Assembly (NCBI GenBank): GCA_002455335.1
Contig: DKKP01000422.1
Location: forward strand, 1 to 19,632
Source of the DNA: Anaerolineales bacterium UBA6663
GTDB taxonomy: Bacteria; Chloroflexota; Anaerolineae; Anaerolineales; UBA6663
DNA length: 19,632 nt
Direction: 5' to 3'
Each line of letters opens with the position of its first letter. Within the stretch, counting starts at the first letter, position 1. This document shows, one piece after another, positions 1 to 9,098 of the stretch. The translations under genes and the position numbers were made by a program. The notes below the pieces were generated by a model. It was given only the letters and a program-made list of their open reading frames with translations. It made no database searches and was not told the origin of the DNA.

Positions 1-54
1 CGAACAAAAACGAGGCTGCCCGGGCGATCGTCCGGGCAGCCTCGTTTTTGTTCG
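1..54 (-). terminator. Perfect 23-bp hairpin, probable bidirectional Rho-independent terminator
   Basis: Positions 1-23 are an exact reverse complement of 32-54, leaving an 8-base loop that itself contains the palindrome CGATCG. The stem has a GC-rich core next to the loop, flanked by an A5 tract on the left arm and a T5 tract on the right arm, so on either strand the hairpin core is followed by a U-run. It lies 11 nt past the pullulanase stop codon, where the operon would be expected to end. The symmetry means it could also stop a convergent transcript entering from the left. The stem may extend beyond base 1. Confidence 0.93.
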
Positions 55-65
55 TGACGCGCAGT

Positions 66-3000
66 CTATTTGCGTGGCTTGCGGTTGACAAACCACAACG
101 CACCAACGATCGAAGCCATTACCGTCATCGCAAGGGCCACCGCCGTCGGCGTCCCGATCCACGGTGAAGGCTCCTGCGTCGGCTTGGGCCCGGAGACGAC
201 AGTCGGCGTCGGGTCAGGCTGCAACGTCGCGGGCGCTGGCGCCGTCGTCGCCGTTGGCGCCGGTGGAGCTGATGCATCAACGTCAGTCAGCACAAAGACG
301 GCGGTCGTCCGGCCCGGGACCGTGAAGGTCGCCGAGCCCGGATCGAATGAAGCCGTCCGCACGACGGCATCGGCCGAGTTCTGAAGTACCGGGTGCAGCG
401 CAAAAGAGCCGCCGGACAGATCCGGGATCGCGAAGTTCACATCAGCCCTGGTCGCGTTGAACATCACGACGATCCGATCGTAAGTCGCGTCGACGCCGGC
501 GCGGTCAGTGAGCGTCATGACGATCAGACCCGGGATCTGATCGGGGCCGGTGTTCTGAAACGTCAGCGCTTCGGCCACGGCGTCTGCCGTGCGCAGCCGG
601 AAGAGCGGCGAACTCCGCCGGATCTGAAGCAATTCCCTGAACGCGGCCGATGCCGCCAGGATGTCTGCCTGTGCCGGTTTGAGCGCCGGATCGGCCAGGA
701 GTGGTGCAAGTACTTCAGCTCTGCCCTGCGAATCCGGTGGCAGGCCGACACCCCAGTTGTTGCTGGCGTAGGTGAAGTCGAGCCTGTTGAACCAGTCGCC
801 CGAGTTGTAGCTATTGCGATCGCCGGATTTCGAGCGCAGCAGATCGTCGCCGGCGTGGAAGAACGGAACGCCCTGCCCGAGCATAACCACGCTGTTGGCC
901 AGGTTCTGCATGCGCACCCGATCAGCCATGGTCGTCGCCTCGGGCGCCTTGAATTGGATTGCGTCGAAAAGCGTCTCGTTGTCATGGGCCGAGACGTACA
1001 GGATGTTCTCCTGCGGGTCTTGGGTATAGCCAGCCGGCGAGCCGTTGTAGTCGATCTGACTGCCCACGACGTCGCGCCCAGCCCGATCGATGAAACCGAA
1101 GTCGGCCAGGTTGCCGGCCAACCCGATGCGGATCCAATCGGCATAGCGGAGCAGCCGGGTGCGCTGCTCGTCGGCGTCGCCCTGCGACGTGCCGTTGGGG
1201 TCGTCGAACAGCCCTGTAGCAAAACCCTGTTCCTGCAGGCCCGAGAACGGCCCGCCACCGCGAACGCCGTCGCGGAGTCGGTCGTTGAACAGGCCGATCC
1301 CGGCGCCACCCAGGTTGAGCTGCGTCGCGTTTATGCCACGGGCGTTGGCGGCCACTTCGCCGAAGTCCCAACCCTCGCCATACAAGACGATACTGCGCCC
1401 ATCGATGCCGTCGGCCTCGAGCGTCAGCGCGTCGAGCGCGGCACGCACGTGTTCCATGTGGGCGCGCAAGTGGTGACCCATGAGATCGAAGCGGAAGCCA
1501 TCCACCTTGTATGCGGTGGCCCAGGTGACCACCGAGTCGATCATCAACTTCTCCATCATGGCGTGCTCGGTCGCCGTGTTCTGACAGCAGGTGCTGGTCT
1601 CGACCTGGCCGTCGGCATTCAACCTGTGATAGTAGCCGGGCACGATCCGATCGAGCACCGACTTCGCATCCTGCCCGCTGGCCGTGGTGTGGTTGTAGAC
1701 CACGTCCATGATCACGCGCAAACCGGCCTGGTTGAGGCCCTTGACCATCGACCGGAACTCGGTGATCCGGCTCGCACCTTCCGGAGCCGTGGCATAGCTT
1801 CCCTCTGGCACCGTGTAGTGGAAGGGATCATAGCCCCAGTTGAAGCCATCGCTGTCGCGGATCGCGCCCAACGCCGCTGCCTGTTCGCTTGAATCCGGCG
1901 CCAGGCGCGCTAACGCCGCCGAGTCAACCGCCTGCCATGTCGATCGGTCTTCGTCGACGCTGGCGATGTCGAAGGTCGGCAGGAGATGGATATGCGTAAG
2001 CCCGGCTTCGGCGAGGCCGCGCAGGTGCTGCATGCCAGCCGCTTCGGGCTGAGCAAAGGCCAGATACGTGCCGCGCATCTCGGGTGGCACAGTTTCGTCC
2101 GAGATGCTGAAATCGCGGATGTGCAACTCGTAGATGACGGCATCCTCTGGCGCGGCGAGCGGCGGTTTTGCGAGATCGGCCCAGCCCTCGGGCTGCAGAT
2201 CGATCGCAGCCAGATCCACGATCTGACTGCGGAGGCTATTGGTCGCCAGGCTGACTGAATAGGGATCGGTGACAAAGTTACGCTCGACCTGACCGGTGCG
2301 CGGCACGTACACAACGACCTCGTACAGGTAATAGCGCCCCACCCAGCTTGCCTCGCCAACGGCCGACCATACCCCCGCGGCCGCGTCGAGCGTCATCGGG
2401 ATCGCCACATCGGTCGCCGTGGTTGCATCGGCATACACATGGAGGATCACGTCCTGGGCTGTTGGTGCCCAGAGCCGCAGCGTTGGGATGCCATCGCTCA
2501 GTGCCACGCCGAGCGTGCCGTCGTAGGCATAGAGGTCATCGAGCACACCCGGGATCTGTAGCGATGTCGCATCGATCGGTTCGCCCGCGGAATTCCGCGC
2601 CGAGACCGCGATCTGGCCCTTGAGGATCTCGGGCACACGGACTAGATCCGAGGCGCCCAATTTGAGCGCTGAGTAACCGCTCAGATGTGGGTTGGCGGCG
2701 AAGACCTCGATCGGCAGCTTGCTATCAAAGAACGACAACTCGATCGCCTCGCCCCCCTCAACGCCCGCAGGGTTGAGTTTGAGCCCGCCCTCGGGGGCGA
2801 CATGTAGCCAATACGTCGTGCCAGCCGTATGCGCCGGAAGCTTCCAGGCGATGACGTCGCGCGCCACCCAGTGTGCGCGAGCCGCGTTGAGATTCCCCCG
2901 CGGGGCGCCTGTGGTGCTGACCGTGAGTTCGCGAGATCCGGGATCGAATCCAAAGTAGATCACCTGTCCATCCCTGGGCACGCGGAAGGCGATGCGAGCG

Positions 3001-3611
3001 CCATCCGCGACCCCATCTGCGCCGTAGACCGGCCCGGCGCCTTCATCGAGCGCAACCTGCACGGCATACTCGCCGGCAGGCAGCGCCGACGTGCTGAAAC
3101 TATATATGCCGTCACCGTCGGGATCCTGCAGCCAGCTGCGCAGACAATCTGCACGCCAATCGGCCGGGCAGCCGAGCGCCGTCTGGAAGTCGCCCACGGC
3201 GGTCGCGATCACCGAAGTGGCGCTGTCGGCCACCCAGTGGGTAACATGGTCGTAGTAGAAACGGACCGTCGTGGCGCTTTCGAGCCCTAATGGGATGTTC
3301 GGCCCATCGCGCTTCGCCAGGGCGCCGTAGTTCTCGGCCCAACTGCCGTTGAGCGCGACTTTATATTCGTAAGCCCCGGCGGGCACGTCAAACACGCCAC
3401 GCCAGATGCCGTCCGCCTCACTGAGCGCCAACGCCGTGTTCTCGCACTCGGGCTGCCAGTCGCCGGGGCAGCCAAGTTTGCTCTGCAAGGTGCCCGGGAT
3501 GACGACAAGATCTGGCGCGTCGTCAGACTGGGCACTTGCGGACTGCAACAACGTCGAGACGATCCACAGGGCCAGCACGAGACTGGCAAGCGTGCGAAGG
3601 ACCGTGCGCAT
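66..3611 (-). CDS. pulA: Type I pullulanase (GH13, limit-dextrinase type), surface-anchored
   Basis: Hydrolyses alpha-1,6 branch points of pullulan, starch and glycogen outside the cell. 1181 residues from the ATG at 3611. In order: signal peptide (about 1-28), two X25-like modules (about 33-130 and 133-230), a pullulanase N-terminal/CBM48 region (about 245-450) containing YDGTLG, the GH13 barrel (about 485-955), a DUF3372-like C-terminal domain (about 955-1115), a Pro/Thr-rich linker (1115-1150), one transmembrane helix (about 1155-1175) and a basic tail NRKPRK. Visible catalytic motifs are NWGYDP (591-596), DVVYNH (from 636), GFRFDLMGH with nucleophile D709, GEGW with acid/base E746, and HDN with D877. 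No LPXTG is present, so anchoring is by the helix. A GTG at 3620 would add three residues but abuts the SD; the ATG has AGAAAGG 8 nt upstream. That SD overlaps the TGA of the upstream amylase, 14 nt away, so the two are probably co-translated. Confidence 0.95.
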   Translation of the reverse strand: MRTVLRTLASLVLALWIVSTLLQSASAQSDDAPDLVVIPGTLQSKLGCPGDWQPECENTALALSEADGIWRGVFDVPAGAYEYKVALNGSWAENYGALAKRDGPNIPLGLESATTVRFYYDHVTHWVADSATSVIATAVGDFQTALGCPADWRADCLRSWLQDPDGDGIYSFSTSALPAGEYAVQVALDEGAGPVYGADGVADGARIAFRVPRDGQVIYFGFDPGSRELTVSTTGAPRGNLNAARAHWVARDVIAWKLPAHTAGTTYWLHVAPEGGLKLNPAGVEGGEAIELSFFDSKLPIEVFAANPHLSGYSALKLGASDLVRVPEILKGQIAVSARNSAGEPIDATSLQIPGVLDDLYAYDGTLGVALSDGIPTLRLWAPTAQDVILHVYADATTATDVAIPMTLDAAAGVWSAVGEASWVGRYYLYEVVVYVPRTGQVERNFVTDPYSVSLATNSLRSQIVDLAAIDLQPEGWADLAKPPLAAPEDAVIYELHIRDFSISDETVPPEMRGTYLAFAQPEAAGMQHLRGLAEAGLTHIHLLPTFDIASVDEDRSTWQAVDSAALARLAPDSSEQAAALGAIRDSDGFNWGYDPFHYTVPEGSYATAPEGASRITEFRSMVKGLNQAGLRVIMDVVYNHTTASGQDAKSVLDRIVPGYYHRLNADGQVETSTCCQNTATEHAMMEKLMIDSVVTWATAYKVDGFRFDLMGHHLRAHMEHVRAALDALTLEADGIDGRSIVLYGEGWDFGEVAANARGINATQLNLGGAGIGLFNDRLRDGVRGGGPFSGLQEQGFATGLFDDPNGTSQGDADEQRTRLLRYADWIRIGLAGNLADFGFIDRAGRDVVGSQIDYNGSPAGYTQDPQENILYVSAHDNETLFDAIQFKAPEATTMADRVRMQNLANSVVMLGQGVPFFHAGDDLLRSKSGDRNSYNSGDWFNRLDFTYASNNWGVGLPPDSQGRAEVLAPLLADPALKPAQADILAASAAFRELLQIRRSSPLFRLRTADAVAEALTFQNTGPDQIPGLIVMTLTDRAGVDATYDRIVVMFNATRADVNFAIPDLSGGSFALHPVLQNSADAVVRTASFDPGSATFTVPGRTTAVFVLTDVDASAPPAPTATTAPAPATLQPDPTPTVVSGPKPTQEPSPWIGTPTAVALAMTVMASIVGALWFVNRKPRK
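2925..3515 (-). repeat. Tandem duplicated X25-type starch-binding module in the pullulanase
   Basis: Two diverged protein-level repeats of about 97-100 residues. Each begins with the same LGCPxDWxxxC block, and the cysteine pairs (C48/C56 and C148/C156, numbered from the ATG) sit exactly 100 residues apart. Each copy then carries a DGI(W/Y) and a PAG(A/E)Y motif at matching offsets. X25 modules in other pullulanases are associated with substrate binding; the Cys pair suggests a short disulfide loop in each copy. The assignment to X25 is from motif memory rather than a profile search. Confidence 0.75.
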
Positions 3612-3619
3612 GGCGTACA

Positions 3620-3626
3620 CCTTTCT
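3620..3626 (-). promoter_or_regulatory. Ribosome-binding site of the pullulanase gene (AGAAAGG)
   Basis: AGAAAGG ends 8 nt before the ATG at 3611 and overlaps the TGA stop of the amylase gene. The spacing selects this ATG over the GTG three codons earlier, which touches the site directly. The overlap with the preceding stop points to translational coupling. Confidence 0.7.
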
Positions 3627-5455
3627 CAGGGCTGAGCCTGGAGTTGGACGATGACCACGTCGTAGGGCTCGAGCTTGGCAACCGGCTGATACCCGGTGAA
3701 CCCACCCGCAGGGTTGATGACCGGCGCATACAGTTCGGCCGAGCCCAGCAGCGGCGCCACGGCGTACGATCCACTGAGATCGCCCTCGGCAAGCGCCAGC
3801 GAGAAGGAGTCGATCGAATCGCCGGTCAGGTTAATGACGATCACCAGAGTTTCACCGTCAACCACACGCAGGAGCGCGTAGACGCCGGGTTGGTCGCTCT
3901 TGAGCGTCGTGGCCGAGCCCACCCTCAGTGCCGCGTGTTCAGCCCGGAGACGAATCAGGTCACGATAGAGCGACCAGATCGACGATGGGTCAGCCGAGAG
4001 CGCAGCGACATTCTTATCGGTGTATTCGCTGTTGGGCGCCTGCCAGGGCTCGCCGGTCGTGAAGCCGGCGTTGGCCTCGGCCGACCACATCATCGGTGTG
4101 CGGATCTTTTCATCGGGCTTGGAGCCCCGCATGGCCAGCTCCTCGCCGTAGTACACGAATGGGACGCCGGGGGCAGTTAGGTACAGCCCGGCTGCGGCGC
4201 GTGCAGCGCCGAGTTCGCCCGTCAGCTGCGATAGCACGCGATCTTGATCGTGATTGCTCAAGAATGTCGCATATTGCCCGGGCTTGAATAGACGTTCAGC
4301 CAGCAAGATCTGCGTGATCGCATCCCCGGCCTGGCCGCTCTTGGCGGCCTTTAGGAACCCAGAGGCCATATCGAAGTTGAACGCCAGATCGAGTTCATCG
4401 CCCTGCACGTACGGCGCGACATCGGTGTTGGCCGTCCACACCTCGCCCACGGCGATCGCCTGCGGGTCGATGGTCTTGTAAAACGAGCGGAACTCGGCGT
4501 ACCAATCATGCGTGGCGCCGGTGTCGGCGAGATTACGCCCGTCTTCGATGAGATAGCGCGCGCCATCGAGACGGAAGCCGTCGACGCCGAGGTCTTCCAT
4601 CCAAAATCGGGCCACATCCAGCATCTGCTCGCCCACCTCTGGGTTTGCGTAGTTCAGATCAGGCATCCCTGAATCGAAAACGCCGTAGAAGTAGCCGCCC
4701 GCCGATGCGCCCTGATAGTGCCAGACCGTCTGTCCCCATGGGCCGGCGAAGCCGGGGCTCTCCGCGCGCCAGGTGTACCAGTCGTGATACGGGGATTCCG
4801 GGTCGAGCGCGGCCTGAAACCACGGGTGTTTGCTCGATGTGTGGTTGAGCACGAAATCGATCACGACCCGAATGCCGCGCTCATGCGCGGCGGTCATGAG
4901 GGCCTTGAAATCCTCTGTCGTGCCATAGTCGGGGTTGACTGTGTAGTAGTCGATCACGTCATAGCCGTGATACGACGGCGAGTCGAAGATCGGCATCAGC
5001 CAGAGACCGGTCACACCGAGGTCGGTCGACGTCGCCGGATCGCCATCGTTGAGGTAGTCGAGTTTCTCGATGATCCCCTTGAGGTCGCCGACGCCGTCGC
5101 CATCGCTGTCGTAGAAGCTGCGCACGAAGATCTGATAGAACACTGCATCGTTCCACCAGGGAAGTTCGTCGGTTCCCTGCGGCATCCCGGTCACCGGCGC
5201 AACGGCGATGGCCGGCACGGTCGGGTCAGGTGGCGGCAACGTGGCCGGTGGGGGCTCGGTCGGCGTCGACGTCGACGGAGGTCGCGTGGCGGTCGGTTGA
5301 GGCGCCGGCGTCGCGGTGGGAACGGCAGTAGGCTCCACTTGCACGGGCGCGGCCGTTGTCGGCGGAGCCGTCCCCGCCGGCGCCGCCGGAGCGACGCAAC
5401 CCGTAAGCAGGGCCAACGACAAACAAACAGCAGAAACACGGCGCAATTTCAGCAT
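3626..5455 (-). CDS. Lipoprotein alpha-amylase, GH13 (MPDLN / subfamily 36 type)
   Basis: Endo-acting alpha-amylase predicted to cut alpha-1,4 bonds at the cell surface. 609 residues. It opens with a basic n-region, a hydrophobic core and a lipobox LTGC (lipidated C20), then a Pro/Thr-rich tether (about 21-95). The GH13 domain runs from about 100, with a Ca-binding DSDGDGVGD (116-124), DFVLNH (D200-H205), MPDLN as conserved region V (264-268), GFRLDGARY with nucleophile D297, VGEVW with acid/base E338, and SNHDQD with D403. A beta-domain follows from about 510. MPDLN marks the group between oligo-1,6-glucosidases (QPDLN) and neopullulanases (MPKLN), to which Thermotoga maritima AmyA, also a lipoprotein, belongs. 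The open frame extends 61 residues upstream to 5638, but that stretch is Arg/Gly-rich, lies inside the GH32 gene and would bury the signal peptide. Exact product pattern cannot be read from sequence. Confidence 0.93.
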   Translation of the reverse strand: MLKLRRVSAVCLSLALLTGCVAPAAPAGTAPPTTAAPVQVEPTAVPTATPAPQPTATRPPSTSTPTEPPPATLPPPDPTVPAIAVAPVTGMPQGTDELPWWNDAVFYQIFVRSFYDSDGDGVGDLKGIIEKLDYLNDGDPATSTDLGVTGLWLMPIFDSPSYHGYDVIDYYTVNPDYGTTEDFKALMTAAHERGIRVVIDFVLNHTSSKHPWFQAALDPESPYHDWYTWRAESPGFAGPWGQTVWHYQGASAGGYFYGVFDSGMPDLNYANPEVGEQMLDVARFWMEDLGVDGFRLDGARYLIEDGRNLADTGATHDWYAEFRSFYKTIDPQAIAVGEVWTANTDVAPYVQGDELDLAFNFDMASGFLKAAKSGQAGDAITQILLAERLFKPGQYATFLSNHDQDRVLSQLTGELGAARAAAGLYLTAPGVPFVYYGEELAMRGSKPDEKIRTPMMWSAEANAGFTTGEPWQAPNSEYTDKNVAALSADPSSIWSLYRDLIRLRAEHAALRVGSATTLKSDQPGVYALLRVVDGETLVIVINLTGDSIDSFSLALAEGDLSGSYAVAPLLGSAELYAPVINPAGGFTGYQPVAKLEPYDVVIVQLQAQP

Positions 5456-5462
5456 AGCTGGA

Positions 5463-5468
5463 CCTCTT
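5463..5468 (-). promoter_or_regulatory. Ribosome-binding site of the amylase gene (AAGAGG)
   Basis: AAGAGG lies 7 nt before the ATG at 5455, within the 29-nt spacer after the GH32 stop. It supports the start that gives an intact lipoprotein signal peptide over the longer open frame. Confidence 0.7.
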
Positions 5469-5484
5469 GCTGAGTAGATGCCAG

Positions 5485-6894
5485 TCACGCAGCCGGCGCG
5501 AGCGGCCAAAGCGATAGGGCCTCGATGGTCGGATCTCCGCCCTCGGCGAACAGCGAGACCGAATGCAGGCCGCCGCGCGGGAACACCAGGTCGGAAAGTG
5601 CCACAGCACCGGCCTGCGCAAACCCCTCGATCGTACAAGTGTCGACAAAGATCTCGAGATCCAGGGGCAGCCCGCCCAACGCCAGAGGCGCGACATGCAG
5701 CGCCGGGAAGTGCTCGGAGAAATCGACGACACCCGAACGACGCCTGTCGATTGCCAGCGTGCCGCCAGCGACATCGTAGACAATCAGCGTTTCCTGGCCG
5801 GCGCCATGATCGAACCGAACCCCAATGCGCCGTGCCCCGGTCGGGTCAAGCCGCAGCGCCATCTCGAGAGCCGGCAGGGGCTCGAGCGCCGCAAGGGCCG
5901 TGTTGGCGTCATCGATGTCGCTGACATTGACCCGTAGTCGGCCGCCGCGGAGAGCGCGCAACTCGGTGATCGGCCGCTGTGCCAGACGCAGACCGACAGG
6001 CGTCTCGCGTAGCACCACTTCACGCGGGACCGAGAAAACCCCGCGCCAGCCGGCGGACGGGGTGGCATTGCCGTAATGCCAGTTGCTCATCCACGCCAGC
6101 CAGATCCGACGCCCATCTGGAGTATCGCTCCACGACTGCGCGGCGTAGAAATCAACGCCATGGTCGACACGTTGGACCTCGGTCCCTGGACGCACCGAAA
6201 ACCGGGCCCCGTCGAAATCGCCAAAAACCACCTGAGCACCGACCGTTCGACAAACGTCCACCTTGAGCACCCAGACCGTCTCATCCGGGTGGCCTTCGAC
6301 GACCAGCGGAAAGAGATCCGGACATTCCCAGACGCCGTCGGCCGCGCCAAAGGGCCCGAAGTCGCTGAGATGTTCCCAGTGGATCAGATCCGGCGAGCCG
6401 TCAAAGCGCACCTGATGCCGATCAGCCAGCACAGTGACCATGATCCACTGCTGCGACGGCGCGTGCCACACGACCTTGGGGTCGCGGTGCTCGCGCGAGC
6501 CGATGGCGATCACTGGGTTATCCGAGTATTTGGTCCAGGTGCGACCGAGGTCGCGGCTGTACGCGATGTTCTGGGTCTGCTCGGTCTCGCTATGGCCCGT
6601 GTAGATCGCGACGAGCGGCGGTGTCAATCCATCGCCGAACCCGCTCGAGTTGGCGTGATCGACCACCGCGCAGCCGCTGAAGACCATGACGCCATCTTCC
6701 TCAGAAAGCGCCACGGGCAGGTGCTCCCAATGCACGAGATCGCGGCTGACGGCATGGCCCCAACTCATATGGCCCCAGGTCTCGCCAAACGGGTTGTGCT
6801 GGTAAAACAGATGGTACTCGCCCGCCAGATACACGAGGCCGTTCGGGTCGTTCATGAAGTTCTGCGGCGGGGTGAAGTGGATCAGCGGTCGCAC
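5485..6894 (-). CDS. GH32 beta-fructosidase (invertase / fructan beta-fructosidase)
   Basis: Releases fructose from sucrose, fructo-oligosaccharides or levan/inulin by a retaining mechanism. 469 residues, usual length for a two-domain GH32 enzyme: five-bladed propeller (about 1-315) and C-terminal beta-sandwich (about 330-465). Family motifs are all present: FMNDPNG with nucleophile D16, FSG (72-74), RDP with transition-state stabiliser D138, and ECPDLF with acid/base E190. There is no signal peptide, so the enzyme should be cytoplasmic and act on imported short sugars. The start is a GTG with GGAGGG 8 nt upstream; the preceding GH65 gene ends only one base before it, so its SD is inside that gene. 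Whether the natural substrate is sucrose, sucrose 6-phosphate or fructan is not decidable here; no PTS component is visible, which argues mildly against a phosphorylated substrate. Confidence 0.93.
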   Translation of the reverse strand: MRPLIHFTPPQNFMNDPNGLVYLAGEYHLFYQHNPFGETWGHMSWGHAVSRDLVHWEHLPVALSEEDGVMVFSGCAVVDHANSSGFGDGLTPPLVAIYTGHSETEQTQNIAYSRDLGRTWTKYSDNPVIAIGSREHRDPKVVWHAPSQQWIMVTVLADRHQVRFDGSPDLIHWEHLSDFGPFGAADGVWECPDLFPLVVEGHPDETVWVLKVDVCRTVGAQVVFGDFDGARFSVRPGTEVQRVDHGVDFYAAQSWSDTPDGRRIWLAWMSNWHYGNATPSAGWRGVFSVPREVVLRETPVGLRLAQRPITELRALRGGRLRVNVSDIDDANTALAALEPLPALEMALRLDPTGARRIGVRFDHGAGQETLIVYDVAGGTLAIDRRRSGVVDFSEHFPALHVAPLALGGLPLDLEIFVDTCTIEGFAQAGAVALSDLVFPRGGLHSVSLFAEGGDPTIEALSLWPLAPAA

Positions 6895-6895
6895 G

Positions 6896-9082
6896 TCAGG
6901 CTCCCTCCGGGCGCAGATCGACTTGTTGTGGCATTCCTCGGTGCATGAACGAGAACGCCAGGCGCGTCCAGCCTTTTGGCAATCGGGGTGTCACAGTCCA
7001 ACCCTCCGGTGTGATCCGCAGACCGCCGAACCCGAAGGCCACGGCCTGCCAGGTTCCGGCCGCCGACGCGCCGTGGATGCCATCACCGGCGTTGCCACGC
7101 ACGTCGCGCAGGTCGGCCCGTACGGCGCGGATGAAGTGCTCATATGCATCGTCTGGATAGCCCATCATGCAGGCGACAATCGCCTGAATCGAAGGTCCGA
7201 GCGACGATCCGTAGGTATGGTCGGTGCGCGGGTTGTAGTAACCGTAGTTCGTTCGGATCTGGTCTTCGGTGTAGTGATCCTGAAGCAGGTATTGCAGCAT
7301 CAGGACGTCAGGTTGCTTGAGCACCTGGGTCTCGTTGCACCCCTCGATCCCGAAGATCTCCTGCGCCGATCGCGTGCGAGGCTCGAGCGCTGCGAGGTCG
7401 ACGTCTTGCCGTGCGAAGTAACCGTCGAACTGCTCGATCAGGCCGGTTTCGCTCACATGCAGATGCATGCGGTCGATCACATCGCGCCAGTGTGCCAGAC
7501 GGTCTGCGGTGAGATCCAGCTGCACCGTGAGTTGCGCAGCCCGCTCGGGCGCTCGGGCGCGAAGCCAGGCGAGGGTCTCGAGCGCCGTCTCGAGGTTCCA
7601 TTGCGCGAACCGGTTCGTATACGCATTGTTGTCGACATGTTCGTGGTATTCATCCGGGCCAATGACGTCTCTGTATTCGTAGCGCTCATCGGCCGCGTTC
7701 CACTCGGCCCGTGAGGCCCAGAACTTCGCCGTGTCAAGGATGAGCTCAACGCCTTTGGCGATGTACCAGGCATCGTCGCCCGTCGCACGCCAATACTGGT
7801 GGGCGGCGTAGGCGATGTCGGCCGAGATGTGAATCTCGATGTCTCCGGTCCAGATCCGAACGAGCTTGTTGCGGTCCGCGAAGTGCGGCACCCAGGTCGG
7901 TGTGACCTCCTCGCCCGTGTCGGCGCTCTCCCACGGGAACTGTGCGCCTTCAACGCCGTTTCCCCGGGCTTTCTCACGCGCCGCAGGGAGGTTGTTGTAC
8001 CGGTAATTGAGCAGGTTGCGCGCGATCTCGGGCGCCGTATAGGTGAACAACGGCAGCATGAAGATCTCGGTGTCCCAGAAGGCGTGGCCGCGATAGCCAA
8101 AACCGGAGAGTGTCTTGGCGCCGATGTTCACCCGGTCGTCGTGGCGCGGCGCCGCGATCAACATCTGGAAGAGGTTGAAGCGCATGGCGATCTGCGCCTC
8201 GTCATCGCCCTCGATGACCACATCGGTGCGTGCCCACTCGATCGCCCAGGCCGCAGCGTTGGCCTTGAACGCATCCTTCCAGGCGGGCGCCTCGGCAACA
8301 CGAGTAACCGCCGTCGCGACGAGCTCGGCCTCGGGCAGGTCACGCGTTGTCCATTGCGCCACGCGCTTCTCGGCGCCGACCGGCTTTCCGGGCACGGCTT
8401 TCATTTTCAGCGTAAGCGTCGGGGCGTTGTCGGCATCCCACCACTCGGAGGCTAACCGCCGGCCACCCCCTGCAACGAGGTGCATGGCCCCGGCCCAGCC
8501 GATCCCTGACGTGCGCGTCTGGCAGTGCAACGCGGCGATCGGCAATGGGCCACTGGGCGCCGGATGCGCCCCCTGCCCGACCCGCTGCCAGTGCGCAACG
8601 CCTTCGTTGTCCATTGCGCCGTGGAGCGCCGCCCGAAACTCGACCACCCCGGCGAAATCGGGCGTCACGGTGCACCGCACATAGGCCAGATGCTCGTCGG
8701 CCAACGATACGAAGCGCTCGAAGACGAGTGTGGCGCCGCGACCGCCCGGCGAGCGCCAGCGCACCGTACGGGCAAGGACGCCATTGCGCAGGTCGAGCCT
8801 ACGCTCGAACGACTCGACGACGCCTGTATCGAGTGAGAAGCGTTCGTCGTCGAGGAACACGGCCAAGGGCAGCCAATCTGGGGCGTTGGCCAGTTCGGTG
8901 ACCACGATCGGCACAGCGTCAAACACGCCGTGGATGAACGTCGCTCGGCGGTCGCGTGGGTAGCCTTCTTCGAACGCGCCCCGCGTCGAGAGGTAGCCGT
9001 TTCCGATCGTGAAGACGGTTTCTTTGTGGTGTTGGCGTTTCGGATCGAACGCCGTTTCGGTGACGGTCCAGAGGTCAGTCAT
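6896..9082 (-). CDS. GH65 inverting glycoside phosphorylase (kojibiose/maltose/trehalose type)
   Basis: Phosphorolyses an alpha-glucoside, typically a disaccharide, to beta-glucose 1-phosphate plus a sugar, in the cytoplasm. 728 residues. Visible family features: N-terminal beta-sandwich opening with NGYLSTRG (28-35), an (alpha/alpha)6 barrel with GHAFWDTEIFMLP (332-344), GPDEYHEHVDNNAYTN with presumed catalytic acid E478, a KQPDV element near 589 and a GSSLGPSIQA loop near 625-634 at the expected phosphate site, then a C-terminal beta-domain. The ATG at 9082 fits the family N-terminus and leaves 16 nt after the GH130 stop; a TTG at 9115 in the same frame would add 11 residues and overlap that gene. 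Neither has a good SD, so the start is uncertain. Specificity among kojibiose, maltose, trehalose, nigerose or glucosylglycerol cannot be told by eye. Confidence 0.9.
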   Translation of the reverse strand: MTDLWTVTETAFDPKRQHHKETVFTIGNGYLSTRGAFEEGYPRDRRATFIHGVFDAVPIVVTELANAPDWLPLAVFLDDERFSLDTGVVESFERRLDLRNGVLARTVRWRSPGGRGATLVFERFVSLADEHLAYVRCTVTPDFAGVVEFRAALHGAMDNEGVAHWQRVGQGAHPAPSGPLPIAALHCQTRTSGIGWAGAMHLVAGGGRRLASEWWDADNAPTLTLKMKAVPGKPVGAEKRVAQWTTRDLPEAELVATAVTRVAEAPAWKDAFKANAAAWAIEWARTDVVIEGDDEAQIAMRFNLFQMLIAAPRHDDRVNIGAKTLSGFGYRGHAFWDTEIFMLPLFTYTAPEIARNLLNYRYNNLPAAREKARGNGVEGAQFPWESADTGEEVTPTWVPHFADRNKLVRIWTGDIEIHISADIAYAAHQYWRATGDDAWYIAKGVELILDTAKFWASRAEWNAADERYEYRDVIGPDEYHEHVDNNAYTNRFAQWNLETALETLAWLRARAPERAAQLTVQLDLTADRLAHWRDVIDRMHLHVSETGLIEQFDGYFARQDVDLAALEPRTRSAQEIFGIEGCNETQVLKQPDVLMLQYLLQDHYTEDQIRTNYGYYNPRTDHTYGSSLGPSIQAIVACMMGYPDDAYEHFIRAVRADLRDVRGNAGDGIHGASAAGTWQAVAFGFGGLRITPEGWTVTPRLPKGWTRLAFSFMHRGMPQQVDLRPEGA
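6903..6908 (-). promoter_or_regulatory. Ribosome-binding site of the GH32 gene (GGAGGG)
   Basis: A strong purine tract GGAGGG within the last codons of the GH65 gene, 8 nt before the GTG start of the GH32 gene. It supports the non-ATG start at 6894. Confidence 0.7.
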
Positions 9083-9098
9083 GGTTCCAGAGATGCGA

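Noticed and set aside
1..54. Hairpin as an attachment site or transposon end
   Set aside because: It is a single inverted repeat with an 8-base loop directly after a stop codon, with GC core and T-run; no transposase or direct repeats are seen. A terminator explains it.
66..170. Sortase sorting signal at the pullulanase C-terminus
   Set aside because: There is no LPXTG-like motif before the hydrophobic segment; only the hydrophobic span and basic tail are present.
393..1892. 499-codon open frame on the plus strand, opposite the pullulanase
   Set aside because: Its translation is rich in Arg, Val, His and Gln with no recognisable domain, and it lies wholly antisense to a GH13 barrel with intact catalytic motifs. 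Long antisense frames are expected in high-GC coding DNA.
5456..5638. 61-residue N-terminal extension of the amylase
   Set aside because: It lies within the GH32 coding region, is Arg/Gly-rich, and would place the lipobox signal peptide internally. The ATG at 5455 has its own ribosome-binding site.
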